A stretch of 64,000 nt of DNA from Poecilobothrus nobilitatus. Its lineage: Eukaryota; Arthropoda; Insecta; Diptera; Dolichopodidae. The stretch spans positions 151,961,483-152,025,482 of the forward strand of contig OX352772.1 in the NCBI GenBank assembly GCA_947095535.1, read 5' to 3'. A program made the translations under genes and the position numbers. Shown here piece after piece: positions 21,938-32,113 of this stretch. Each line of letters opens with the position of its first letter. Position 1 is the stretch's first letter. Below the pieces are notes generated by a model. It made no database searches, was not told the origin of the DNA, and was given only the letters and a program-made list of their open reading frames with translations.

Positions 21938-22219
21938 ATGGAAGTAGAGGAGCTCTGGAATATTTATTCCTCCGTCTTATTAGATGATCATAAGAAACTA
22001 ATATTACATCTATACACACACATTAAAAATTATTCTGGAGTAAATAAGTACACTTCAATTTATGGCAATCATTTTACCCTTTGCCCATGGGCATATGATA
22101 ATTCTACTTCTGGACCGGACACATGTGAATGTCATACAATAGAAAATTATAGAATCACTTGGAAAATTAAATGGTACGAGAATAATGTCGAGATTACAAG
22201 TTGTATCAGTAATTCATAG
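21938..22219 (+). CDS. Unknown small Polinton ORF upstream of integrase (93 aa)
   Basis: Open from ATG 21938, starting M-E-V-E-E-L-W. It contains a Cys/His cluster (L-C-P-W near residue 48, and C-E-C-H) and overlaps the integrase start by about 30 nt in another frame. No domain is recognised. It may be a real small protein or the disrupted N-terminal region of the integrase ORF. Confidence 0.35.
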   Translation: MEVEELWNIYSSVLLDDHKKLILHLYTHIKNYSGVNKYTSIYGNHFTLCPWAYDNSTSGPDTCECHTIENYRITWKIKWYENNVEITSCISNS

Positions 22220-22530
22220 AGGTGCTAGAAGAATATTTACGCGAAGAAAGTATATTCAAAAGGGTTTAAATGATACTTGGCAAATTGATTTGGTTGAAAT
22301 AATTCCACCAAATATAAATATTTATTAACAGTAATTGATACATTTTCAAAATTAGCATATGGTGAACCGGTCAAAAACAAAAGTGCTAATAATGTTTTAA
22401 TCGCAATTAAAAATATTTTTAAGCGAGCTTGTAAAACTCAAAAAATTTACAATCTGATCAAGGTACGAAATTTTTCAACAAAAAATTTCAAAATCTAATG
22501 AGGAAAAATAAAATTAACCATTATCATACA

Positions 22531-23446
22531 GGGTTTTCCAATTTGAGTGATATGATATCTTTTAAAAAAAAAACACACTAATTGTTAAGGAAATTCAAAT
22601 CTTTTTTTATTTAATGTGAAGTACAATCGATACAATTAAGTTCTGAATAAAACATCATTCAAATGGCCTCCACGGCTTCTTTTGCAGGAACGAATTCGAT
22701 GAACCCAATTTACGAGCACTTTTTCCACTAAATCAAGTCGTATGTCATAACAAAACTGTCGATTACGGTGGAAGAAAAGAAGAAAATCCGAAGAAAATCC
22801 ACAAATTATTCATGAACAACCATTAGATCAACCTAAATTGACAGTTTAGTGTGGCTTTTGGTCTGGTGGAATCATCGGTCCGTACTTCTTTCGAAATGAA
22901 GCTGGTAACACCGTTACTGTCAATGGAGAACGGTATAGATCGATGATAACCAACTTTTTATGGCCGAAATTGGAAGAAGTTGAACTTGACAACATCTGGT
23001 TCCAATAAGATGGGGCTACGTGCCACACAGCACGAGTAACAATAGAATTATTGGGAGAAAAGTTTGGAGATTCGATTATTTCAAAAAAGTGTGACATTGA
23101 ATGGTCTCCAAGAAGTTGTAATTTAACACCATTAGACTATTTCTTGTGGGGTTATTTGAAGTCATTGGTCTTTAGTAATAAACCAGACTCTGTTCCAGCT
23201 TTAGAAGTCAATATTGGACGTGCTATTCATGACATACGACTTGATTTAGTGGAAAAAGTGTTCGCAAATTGGGTTCATCGAATTCGTCCCTGCAAAAGAA
23301 GTCGTGGAGGCCATTTGAATGACGTTTTATCCAGAACTTAATTGTATCGATTGTACTTCACATTAAATAAAAAACATTTGAATTTTCTTAACAATTAGTG
23401 TGTTTTTTTTTTAAAAGAAATCATATCACTCAAATGGGAAAATCCC
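22531..23446 (+). mobile_element. Mariner, DD41D (rosa-like), copy 1, internally deleted
   Basis: Ends are inverted repeats of roughly 100 bp: the left begins GGGTTTTCCAATTTGAGTG, and the right end reversed begins GGGATTTTCCCATTTGAGTG. Matching ACACACTAATTGTTAAG blocks lie inside. At 916 bp it is shorter than a full mariner (about 1.3 kb) because the transposase N-terminal half is missing. It lies inside the Polinton integrase gene with TA at or close to each boundary. Confidence 0.75.
22760..23341 (+). pseudogene. Transposase fragment of mariner copy 1
   Basis: Contains G-G-I-I-G-P-Y-F-F, then W-F-Q-stop-D-G-A-T-C-H-T-A with the second catalytic D, and L-T-P-L-D-Y-F-L-W-G-Y with the third D. 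Forty-one residues separate these two aspartates, the DD41D spacing of the rosa group. In-frame stops lie just before C-G-F-W (near 22850) and in the W-F-Q motif (near 23008). The DNA-binding domain and first catalytic D are deleted. Confidence 0.75.
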
Positions 23447-23987
23447 ATATTCAGAACTAAAAGCATCAATTGTAGAAAGTTTCAATCGTACGCTAAAAAA
23501 CACGATGTGGAAACAATTTAGTTTACAAGGTACATGTAGATGGTTAACTATTCTACCATCGTTAATAGAAAAATATAACTCAACATACCATCATACAATT
23601 AAACTTCCACCTAAAATGGTTACAAAGAAAAATGAGAAATTATTATTAAAAACTGTATACAATAAATTAAAAGTATTCCGAAAAGCAAAATATAAAGTTG
23701 GAGATTTTGTTCGTATAAGTAAATTTAAAGATATAAAGGTTATCAACCTAATTGGTCAACAGAAATATATATCCTTCGCAAAAATAAAAAGAACTGACCC
23801 AATAACATACAATTTACTTGATTACACACAAAAACAAATAAAAGGCAGTTTTTATGAACATGAACTTACATCTGTTAAATTTTCTAATGTTTACCTTGTA
23901 GAAAAAATAATAAGAAAAAAGGAAATCAAGTTTTGGTTAGATGATAAAAAACATGATTCATGTATAATTAAACGAGATATTATTTAA

Positions 23988-24696
23988 TGAATAAAAATTT
24001 ATAAACTTTAAGTAAAAGATGCAATGGTGTTATTTAATATTAAAAACAACTTTTTTAACCCAAATTTTTTTTTTAAGTTTTTGTTTACTTTCAACTTGAA
24101 CTTGATCACGTTTGCAATTTGTATTTCATCATCACAACTTATATTATTAACAATAATAATTTATTAACAATAATATTTTTAACGTTAAACTCAAAGCTTT
24201 TATTAAAGTAAAAACATATTTACCAAAGTCAAATTTACATTGTATTACGAGTATAACAAAACGTTCCATTTAAAAATTATTTTGTATACATTATGTATTC
24301 AAATCAAGTTTTAAAAACTTTTTTAAAATATTTTTCAGAAAAATATTAAACAAGTTTAAATTTTAATAATAAAAAATTGGTATTTAAACCAAACTTTAAA
24401 CTTTTTTTTTAACTTTAAACTTTTCATATGTTTAATAGTCTAATAATAATATGTTAATATGTTGAATAGTCTAATTTAGAGTATTCAGCACTTTAAATAA
24501 AATATTAGATCATTTCACCAATTAAAAATATCAAAGACACAAATTTTTTTTACTCATTCTTTATGCTTAAAAAAAATTATATAAGTTACTTTTATTTGCT
24601 TTTTTCCAGCCAATATTATAAAAACCTTTTATTATTTTTATATTAGCTTTTAAATTCTGCATTGTCTTAAATATTATTTCTTAAAACAACATGGTT
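23988..24696. other. AT-rich flank right of the integrase, possibly Polinton terminal region
   Basis: No ORF. In Polintons the integrase lies near one terminal repeat, so this may be what remains of it. Similar phrases (ATTTAAACCAAACTTTAAA near 24380, ATATCAAAGACA near 24529) recur right of element B2 near 28470 and 28669. Confidence 0.35.
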
Positions 24697-25265
24697 TTAT
24701 TTATTTATTTATTTATTTATACAAAAATTCTTAAAGTTAAACTTAAAATTAATATTACACAATACAATGCAAAAAAAAAAAAAAAAAAAGTACATTATTT
24801 TGCTGACTTAAGACTACAAAAAAAAATTACAATTTATTTTTAGTTTTTTCTTTTGTTTTCTCTCTTTTTTTTCTTAGATACATTTAAAAATTATAATGTA
24901 TGAATTATGAATCATTCAGAGCAATATAAAGAAGCTAAGTTATGCCTTTAGCTTAGTCTTATTATTAAAAAAAGATGTAAGATGATACAATAAATTTTTT
25001 GTACTTTGTTAAAATTAAATTAATTATGATAGGTACAATAAAGACAAAAGTTATTTTTATTTTATGTATGTAAAATGAGTCAATGCTTTTAATATGGTTT
25101 TTTTTTTTTGTTTTCTTCTTTTTATCACATAATACTTATGCTAAATTTTTATTACTTTGAGTTTATAGTTAGTTAATTATGTAAAAAAAAAAAAAAAAAC
25201 AAAAACAAAGGAAATATTATATATTATTGTTAATAAATTATGTCATTTAGAAATGTGTCAATGTT

Positions 25266-28200
25266 TTACGATTGTTTAAGAATGTTGTGTAATTTAGATT
25301 TGTAAGCATTTTTTGAAATTGTGTAACAGAAAATGTTGTCGAATCGATTAAATAATATGCAACACCTGTTTGTGGGTTCGTTTTTCCCATATTCAGTTCT
25401 ATGTGTTGTTTCAATTAAGAATTTGGTATATCTTGTGGGCCTGACATTATTGTTGACTTTGATTTTATCTTTAATAAAATTGACGTTAATCTTATTGGAT
25501 AAGACATCAAATGTAAAGCAGTTAGATAGTAAGATTCTACGGGAACTTAAACTAAGTAAATTGACTAACTGCAGCCTCTCATTGTATGATGGAAGGTTAT
25601 GAAAGTCTCTGGGATTATGTAGATGTCTTAAAGCAAAGAGGAGGAACTGCTTCTGGATTGATTCAATTCTTGTACTATGAATAAGAAAGGCTGGATTCCA
25701 GATAATGCTACCGTATTCTAAAACTGAGCGTACAAGTGAGCAATATAAAGTTATTGTTACCCAGATATTGTTAAATTCTCTTGCTCTTCTTTTGATAAAA
25801 CCTAGCATTTTGTTAGCTTTTGATAACATTGATTCATAGTGAAGATTATAATTCAGTTTGTTATCCAAAATCATTCCCAAATCTGTAATATGATTCACAC
25901 ATTCTAGGTTGCAGTTTTGTATGGAATAATTATGCATCAATTTGGATCTTTTCCGTGAAAAGGTCATAGTATAGCACTTACTAATGTTGAGATCTAGCAT
26001 GTTGTCACAGCACCATTTTTCTAAGCACTTCAATTTTGATTGAAGAAAACAGCAATCGGTATCATTCTTAATTACATGATACAACTTAAGATCATCAGCA
26101 TAAGTAAGGTGGGCAACGCCTGATAAGAAATTCGAAAGATCACTTATATATATATTGAATAAAAGTGGTCCTAAGTGACTGCCTTGGGGTACCCCAGAGT
26201 AGACAGAAATAGGCTTAGATATAGTACCTTGAAATCTAACAAATTGTACTCTTTCAGTGACATATGACTTAATCCATTTTAATATGGAGCCACTGAATCC
26301 TAGCTTTGCCAGTTTATCTTTTAGTATATCATGATTTATTCGGTCAAATGCTTTACTAAAATCTGTATATATTGCGTCTACCTGAAGACCTTTTTCAATA
26401 GAAGATAATATATCTGATGTGAAAACCATCAGGTTGGTGGTGGTTGAACGACCTTTTCTAAAACCATGTTGTTCTTGATTAAGATAAGGATCTATTATAG
26501 GTGTAATTTTATCAGTAACAAGTTTTTCAAATAGTTTGGGTATAGTCGACTGAATTGCTATACCTCTGTAATTGTCTATTAATGCTTTGTCACCTTTTTT
26601 GTGAATCGGAATCAGGTATGAGGTTTTCCAAAATTGTGGGAAAGCACCTGACATAAGGGATCTGTTAAAAATTAATGTAAGTGGGACAGTTAAATTATGA
26701 CTACAGTTATATAGAAAAATAGGTGGAAGAAGATCAGGACCAGATCCTTTTTTAATATCTAAACTACTAATTTCTGAATAAACATCTTCTAATGATAAGT
26801 TTAAATTTTGAATGAGAGGAATAGTGTTATTTAAGGTCTGGAAATTCACGTTTTCATGCCCTGTTTGCGACTGACGGTACACGTTTTGGAATTTGTGTGC
26901 AAAAAAATTGCAAATTTCATCAGGGCAGGATGAGACTTTACCATCTAAGGACATAGAGTTTGGGTAACCTGACGACTTACGTTTTGTATTAACAAATTCA
27001 AAAAATTTTCTAGGGTTACTTAAAATGGAGTTACCAATATTTTGAACGTAATTATCGTACGATGCAATGCATTTTATTTTAAATTCATCAGCCAATTTTT
27101 TATACTCATTAATAGTTTCGGAGCTTGGATCAACTGATGATTTAATAATTTTATATAATTTATTTCTACGATTATGTAAAGATCTGAGTTCCCCATCTAG
27201 CCAAGGTTCTATTAATTTATCTTTTTTTAGTATCCTTGGCGTGTAATTATCAATTATAGATGATAAAATTGTATGAAAATCCAGAACTACTAAATCTAAA
27301 TCTCGCTGCATTAACAGCTCGTACCAGTTTATATTAGATAAGGCATTGTTAATGCCTTCGTAATTAGCGTTACGGAAGTCATATACAATTTCATTATTGT
27401 AGGACTTCGAAAATTGTTGGTTAGCTTGAGTTAGTTCTATTGATATTGCATTATGATGGAGTGAGTTGATAAAAAGATTATCTGTATCATTGACAGCATG
27501 AACCACAACACATCATAAGCATTTGAAAAAGCTAGGTCTAACCATTTACCATTACTATTAGGATGTTGTATTATTTGTTGTATATCATTTCCATAAAATG
27601 TACTTATAATGCTAAACTCAATTTCATCTAAAAAGTTAACTGGTAGTAGTTTATTATCCAGTTCATCAATCACAAAAGATAAAGATGAACGGTTAAAATC
27701 GCCCAAGACAAAAATATTATCATCCTCTGCCATTAAGGCAATTACAGACTTGCATATATCCAAGAATTCGTAATAAGAGGATTCATCAGAATTTGGAGGA
27801 AAATATACTACTCCTAGATAAATACTTTTACTACCAGTAAGAATTTTAACAAAAATGTATTCAAAAGATAAGGAGTTGTTGGAACATATTAATTCACATT
27901 AAAAGCCGTTATAGACAGCAATTAGAACACCACCACCTCTAGAGAGACCTGTGGAAAGGTAGTTACGATCATTTCTATAAATTGACCAATTGTTATCGAG
28001 AATTTCTTCATTTTTAAAAGAGTCTCTCAACCAGGTTTCTGTAATCACTAGTATATTAAAATTGCATGATTTGGCGTCGATAAAAAGGTTTTTCATTTTA
28101 CTTCTTAAACCACTGCAATTGTGATAGAACATCCTAATAGTGTTATTATAAAATTGAGACTTATTTTTACTTTGATAAGTATTATTTGGCTTATTAGGCA

Positions 28201-28279
28201 CGAAAAAACTTTTGATCAATATCTCTAAGCTTTTGGATATACTCACGTCTTTTGCTGGACAAGTGACTACGAAAAGCAC
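25266..28279 (-). pseudogene. ORF2 of B2: endonuclease and reverse transcriptase
   Basis: The endonuclease begins at 28279 with N-C-S-G-L-R-S-K and V-I-T-E-T-W-L. It has one in-frame TAA at 27899-27901, then continues in the same frame with V-L-G-D-F-N-R-S to about 27.5 kb. A single-base frameshift there leads into the 746-codon ORF 25266-27506. That ORF is intact RT: F-R-K-G-R-S-T (349-355), Y-T-D-F-S-K-A-F-D (380-388), G-V-P-Q-G-S (438-443) and Y-A-D-D (469-472), then thumb and C-terminal regions. Only two lesions separate it from a full-length protein, so it died recently or carries sequencing errors. Confidence 0.8.
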
Positions 28280-28382
28280 TTAGGTCTTCTTTAGCTTCAT
28301 TAGCAGACATTCCTTCAATTTCATAATATTTATAAAATAATTTACTTACGTTTTTGTTTACGAAAAAAGAACTAGTCAACAC
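28194..28382 (-). pseudogene. C-terminal remnant of ORF1 of B2
   Basis: 62 codons, Lys/Arg-rich and helical (S-S-K-R-R-E-Y-I-Q-K-L), ending 86 nt inside the ORF2 start in another frame. Such an ORF1/ORF2 overlap is usual in non-LTR elements. The rest of ORF1 is absent, as in a 5'-truncated insertion. Confidence 0.4.
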
Positions 28383-28390
28383 AATATTTT

Positions 28391-28690
28391 TATAATAATT
28401 CTATTACATTCTATATTCTATATTTAAATCAAGCTTTATTTAGATATACTCAATATAATGAAGTATTCGAACCAAACTTTAAAAACTTTTCATATTGAAG
28501 TGGTTGAATTTATCTAAATATTTAGCAATTTTAAAGCTTCTCAAAGATCATAATAATTCAACCAGCTATAAAAGCTTTTTATATAAACTTTAAATCAACT
28601 TTAAACTTAAGTTCCAAAATCAATAAAACTTTTATTAATAATAATAAATCTATAAATAAATTTAAAATATCAAAGACATAAGCCTTTTAC
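28391..28690. other. AT-rich segment resembling the flank at 24.2-24.6 kb
   Basis: No ORF. Shares short phrases with the left flank of B2 (ACCAAACTTTAAA, ATATCAAAGACA), as if B2 had inserted into repeated terminal sequence of the Polinton. The similarity is patchy. Confidence 0.3.
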
Positions 28691-28972
28691 TTTTTTGTTT
28701 CATGATCAGAGATATTATAATCTTTGTTTACCTTCGCTTCTATTTTCGAAAATCGATCAACTAAAACACAGTATATCAACGTTGAGCGTATACTCTAGTT
28801 GGTTCTTTTATAATTTGGCTTACTCCGTAGTCTTGTAAAATTTGTTCAAAACGTGTTTTACTAGCATTGTCTTTAATATAATCTATATTGAAACAATAAA
28901 ATAATTTTCAGAGAAATCAATATTATTATCCAGATACTTTTTTAATTCATCTATAAAATCAAAATAATTAAG

Positions 28973-29245
28973 TTAATTTGATCTATACACTGCAATGATA
29001 TTGTACAGTGATTTACTTAATTTTATTGTTATATTTAAAATCCAATGTTTCCCACTTTCCCACGTGTTTACCTCATATGCTTTATAGTTATTACTTACAT
29101 AAATAAAAACACTCCCTGTATGTCTTGAACTTGAAAAACATTGGAAACATTTATAGTTATTTAAATGATATTCAGATGTATTGATTTGTTTTGTTATATG
29201 TGTTTCACTTAATATTATAAAATCAAATTGATTTGTATATATCAT
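28973..29245 (-). pseudogene. Endonuclease fragment of element C
   Basis: 90 codons with I-I-L-S-E-T-H-I-T (catalytic Glu of APE-type nucleases), Y-K-C-F-Q-C-F-S-S-S-R-H-T-G-S and I-A-V-Y-R-S-N. The rest of the domain is broken; a decayed distal segment is at 28.70-28.90 kb. In the family this domain nicks target DNA to prime reverse transcription. Confidence 0.65.
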
Positions 29246-29413
29246 TTCTTCGAGTGCCGCAAAACTGGAAATTAATCCCTGAATATTTAAACATATTCCT
29301 TTTAGTTTTTCATCATTATTTCCATCTAATTGCTACTTAAATAGACTTTTCTTTCCACTTCAATTCTCCTGATTAACGAAGGACAACTTTTATCAAAAAC
29401 GCTATGTTCTGTA

Positions 29414-29608
29414 TTAAAATTCAAATTTTTCATTTGCTCTAGTACAGTTTACACATTTATGCTTATCTTCTTTGCACTCATTAATTAAATGACTTTTTCC
29501 ACATTTTAAACATAATTTATGCTTATTTTGACATTTCTCAATTCCATGACCAAACATCAAAACTTTCATATATCTTACATCTATCCCAGCTAATTTTAAT
29601 TTTACCAA
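29414..29608 (-). pseudogene. ORF1 fragment of element C with zinc knuckles
   Basis: Contains C-L-K-C-G-K-S-H-L-I-N-E-C and a second C-V-N-C, the CX2CX3HX4C knuckle arrangement of Jockey-type ORF1 proteins. Preceding sequence (H-G-I-E-K-C) is also typical. Upstream frames are disrupted. Confidence 0.6.
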
Positions 29609-30030
29609 TACTCATTATAGTTTTAAAATCCTCAAAATCTACCTCAATTATTGCATTAAATTCATTATATTTTTTTTGTTGTATATGAATTAATTAGTTT
29701 AATTCAATTTGATAAGTTTAATTCACTTTGCGCTTCAATTTTATTCAAAATTGTGACTTTGTCATAATTGACATCTGACATCTGACATCCATACTATTAA
29801 TATTTTTGGCTTTTTTTCTTTTGGTAATATAATTTCATAATTTTCACCTAATTTACTTCTTGCTTCAAGTTTTACATTCTCTACTGCTTCATTTGTATCA
29901 CACCAGACAGCTACTGTTCCATCCTATGTATTGTTTAATTCCACCATTGTATTTTGAAGTTTACTGGGTCAATATTTTGACATCTGACGTTGTTACCTTT
30001 GACATTTGATTTTGTTTTGGTTTAATTAAA

Positions 30031-31641
30031 ACCAATGGATTTAACACTTCTGAGTAAGTTTTTTGTTTTTTATTATTTTTGATTGTATTTAATAATTAAT
30101 TATTTGGTTGCATTTTTTCAATATTTACAAGCTTTTTTATATCCTCACAAATAGTTACATTTTTAATTTCTTCACAAATTCGATCACTATGTGATTTTAA
30201 ATTTTCCAAAAACAGTTTTTTTTTAAGTAAAACTAAAATAATTAGCTAAGCAGATGTTTTCTATGATTTACATTCATTTGTGGCAACGAACCAAATGAAT
30301 GTAAAAAAATTTATCTGACGGATCTTTGAGTTTACATTTCCTATCACCAAAATAATTTTTGTTCAAAATATGATATTCGGAAGGCATAGTTAGCATTGAG
30401 GATGATTTTATTATATATAAACATATCTTTTTCACAACTATGATATTTAAGTGTCTGTATAATTATTTTAATAATAGCAAAACCAATAAAATATCTTCCA
30501 CTGGCCTCATCTAAATTAAATTTCTGCTGCATGTCTCTATCGGAAAAGTATGTTTCATCATCTAATTCAACATTTAAACCAAATTTATTATATTATAACT
30601 AGCTTTATTATTGTCTTCATTCCTTATTCTTTATAGAAAATATAAGTACCTACATACATAGATACATAATACATACATATGTATGTATTTTGATGTTGTT
30701 CTGATTTCTGATCAGTCAAAGATCAAAAAGTTCGCATATTGTATAACAGTAACTATACAATTACAATAACAATTAATAAGAAAAATAATAACAACAAAAA
30801 ATAGTAAAAAATAAAGAATACTAACAAACAAAAACTATTAATTTCTGTTATACTTTTCTTTCTCTATAGTATAGCAGCATAGTATAACATTTTTGTTATA
30901 CGTACTCAACATATTTAATGCATGTATTCATATTTTATGGTACCCAATGTCGATTGAAATATTGGAGGACATCTATTAGTGATTAATCTATACTTATAGA
31001 CAAAGTATTCGCAAACAATGTTTTACACACTTTTATTTTACTACTATTAGTTTAAGATGTAGGAAAATTCAAAAAAGTACAGGAATGACGACTTTTACCC
31101 GAAACAACCTTTGTTAATTGCTTTTCGCATTCTTGAATGTGATTAAAAATATATTTCCATCGTAACATAATATTTCCTAGATTTTCCAGTCTGTGCAACT
31201 CTGTGATTCTTTCCAAACATTTTTGCTGGCATTTAAGGGAGCATGATTTTATTTCTTTTGCTGATATAATTTTTTGGGTTTTTTACTCTTCTTTCCCCTT
31301 TTTATTCAACCTGCTGTTATTAGTATCAAATATTATATTTTCACGATATAACATATATATATATATTTTTTGTACTTATTTCGACTTAATCCATTTATTG
31401 GCTGTTTATTTGTGTTAAATATATTTAATATATCCGAACAATTCAAATAACATATCAGTGCTTATTATATCAGTTCATTTTTAGTGCGGAGTTGTCTGTG
31501 AAGTAAATATTTTATTTTAATTTTATTTCGTACATCTCAATATAACGGGTATGATAATTTACAAAAACTATAAAAAGTCAATTTTTTTACATAAAAATAG
31601 TCATTCTTTTGTGAACTATTGAGGTGTGAACATGTAAAAGT
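30031..31641. other. Unassigned AT-rich region
   Basis: No protein family recognised. A minus-strand ORF at 30344-30532 has no recognisable domain. There are two notable inverted repeats: a 14-bp stem TTTACATTCATTTG (30267-30280) with its complement at 30292-30305, and a perfect 22-bp palindrome centred on CATATG at 30668-30689. Confidence 0.45.
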
Positions 31642-31832
31642 ATGGTGAGCAATGGAATGATCATCACCAAATTTGCCGTTAGAATTAACTTAGTAAGTTT
31701 TTTTTGTATTTATTTTAGTATACCTATTAAACCACATTTATTTTATTTATTATGTATTTTAGTATGATGGAAACAATTTTTGAAAGTGATGACAATGAAA
31801 ATCTTGTTTTAGAAGTAAAAGAAGGCATGTGA
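31642..31832 (+). other. Possible spliced 5' exons (weak)
   Basis: A GTAAGT donor at 31693 and a T-rich stretch ending in AG at 31761-31762 would define a 70-nt intron, a usual size for insects. ATGATG follows at 31764 with 22 codons (M-M-E-T-I-F-E-S-D-D) before a stop. No homology is recognised; this may be a 5' part of the TE-like gene at 33.5 kb. It could equally be chance. Confidence 0.15.
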
Positions 31833-32099
31833 TTATATGAAGCAACACCTTCAAAAAACTCCATAATGGACTTTTCAGGAAACTTTTATCTAATTTTTAT
31901 TTACTGTATTTAGCGACAGAAATTTTTAAAAGACTTCAACTGTCGATATATTAACTGAATGATAATTACATGACAATTTCATTATTAACTTATTCATATT
32001 ATATTTTGAGCTGAGGAGATTTTTACACATACATATACTTATTTTTTTTGTATTATGTAAATAAAATATAAATTATAAATATTTGCCAATCAATATACC

Positions 32100-32113
32100 T
32101 AAATGTTATACAA
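32100..32113 (+). repeat. 14-bp target-site duplication of element D, left copy
   Basis: TAAATGTTATACAA, repeated exactly at 33500-33513 on the other side of the non-LTR element. Confidence 0.85.

Larger units (their letters stand above)
22188..23987 (+). pseudogene. Polinton retroviral-type integrase, interrupted by a mariner
   Basis: The first block (22188-22530) has D-T-W-Q-I-D-L-V-E (first catalytic D), L-L-T-V-I-D-T-F-S-K after a frameshift near 22325, and S-D-Q-G-T-K (second D). The mariner 22531-23446 follows. The integrase then resumes with Y-S-E-L-K-A-S-I-V-E-S-F-N-R-T (catalytic E) and runs openly from 23505 to 23987. The end includes L-L-K-T-V-Y-N, Y-K-V-G-D-F-V-R-I-S-K and the chromo-like V-Y-L-V-E-K-I-I-R. 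Apart from the insertion and one indel it is well preserved. In the family it inserts the element into host DNA. Confidence 0.75.
19734..24696. mobile_element. Polinton/Maverick fragment (virus-like giant transposon)
   Basis: Several hallmark genes occur together: a retroviral-type integrase on the plus strand (22188-23987), and an FtsK/HerA-type packaging ATPase plus small Polinton proteins on the minus strand (19735-21842), diverging from about 21.9 kb. The left half, including polymerase B and the other terminal repeat, is missing. Non-LTR B1 abuts it at 19.73 kb and B2 lies to the right. All genes are damaged to some degree and a mariner sits in the integrase. Confidence 0.75.
24697..28390 (-). 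mobile_element. Non-LTR retrotransposon B2, nearly intact ORF2
   Basis: It starts (3' end) with a (TAAA)n tail seen as TTTA repeats at 24697-24720, then a 3' UTR of about 550 bp, an ORF2 of about 1000 codons and the end of ORF1. The 5' end is truncated near 28.39 kb. The order endonuclease-RT without RNase H fits a CR1/Jockey-superfamily element. The long uninterrupted RT ORF suggests one of the younger insertions here. Confidence 0.75.
28691..30030 (-). mobile_element. Decayed non-LTR element C (ORF1 and endonuclease)
   Basis: Minus strand, left to right: the end of an endonuclease at 28.70-28.90 kb (Q-I-I-K-E-P-T-R-V-Y followed by remnants of the I-D motif), its front at 28973-29245 with a junction between, and a zinc-knuckle ORF1 piece at 29.4-29.7 kb. 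RT is not present, so only the 5' part survives. Short TGACATCTGACA repeats lie in the ORF1-side sequence near 29.77-29.79 kb. Confidence 0.6.

Noticed and set aside
25333..25602. Hydrophobic 89-codon plus-strand ORF, considered as a small membrane protein.
   Set aside because: It is antisense to the C-terminal part of the B2 ORF2, whose minus-strand reading has clear family features.
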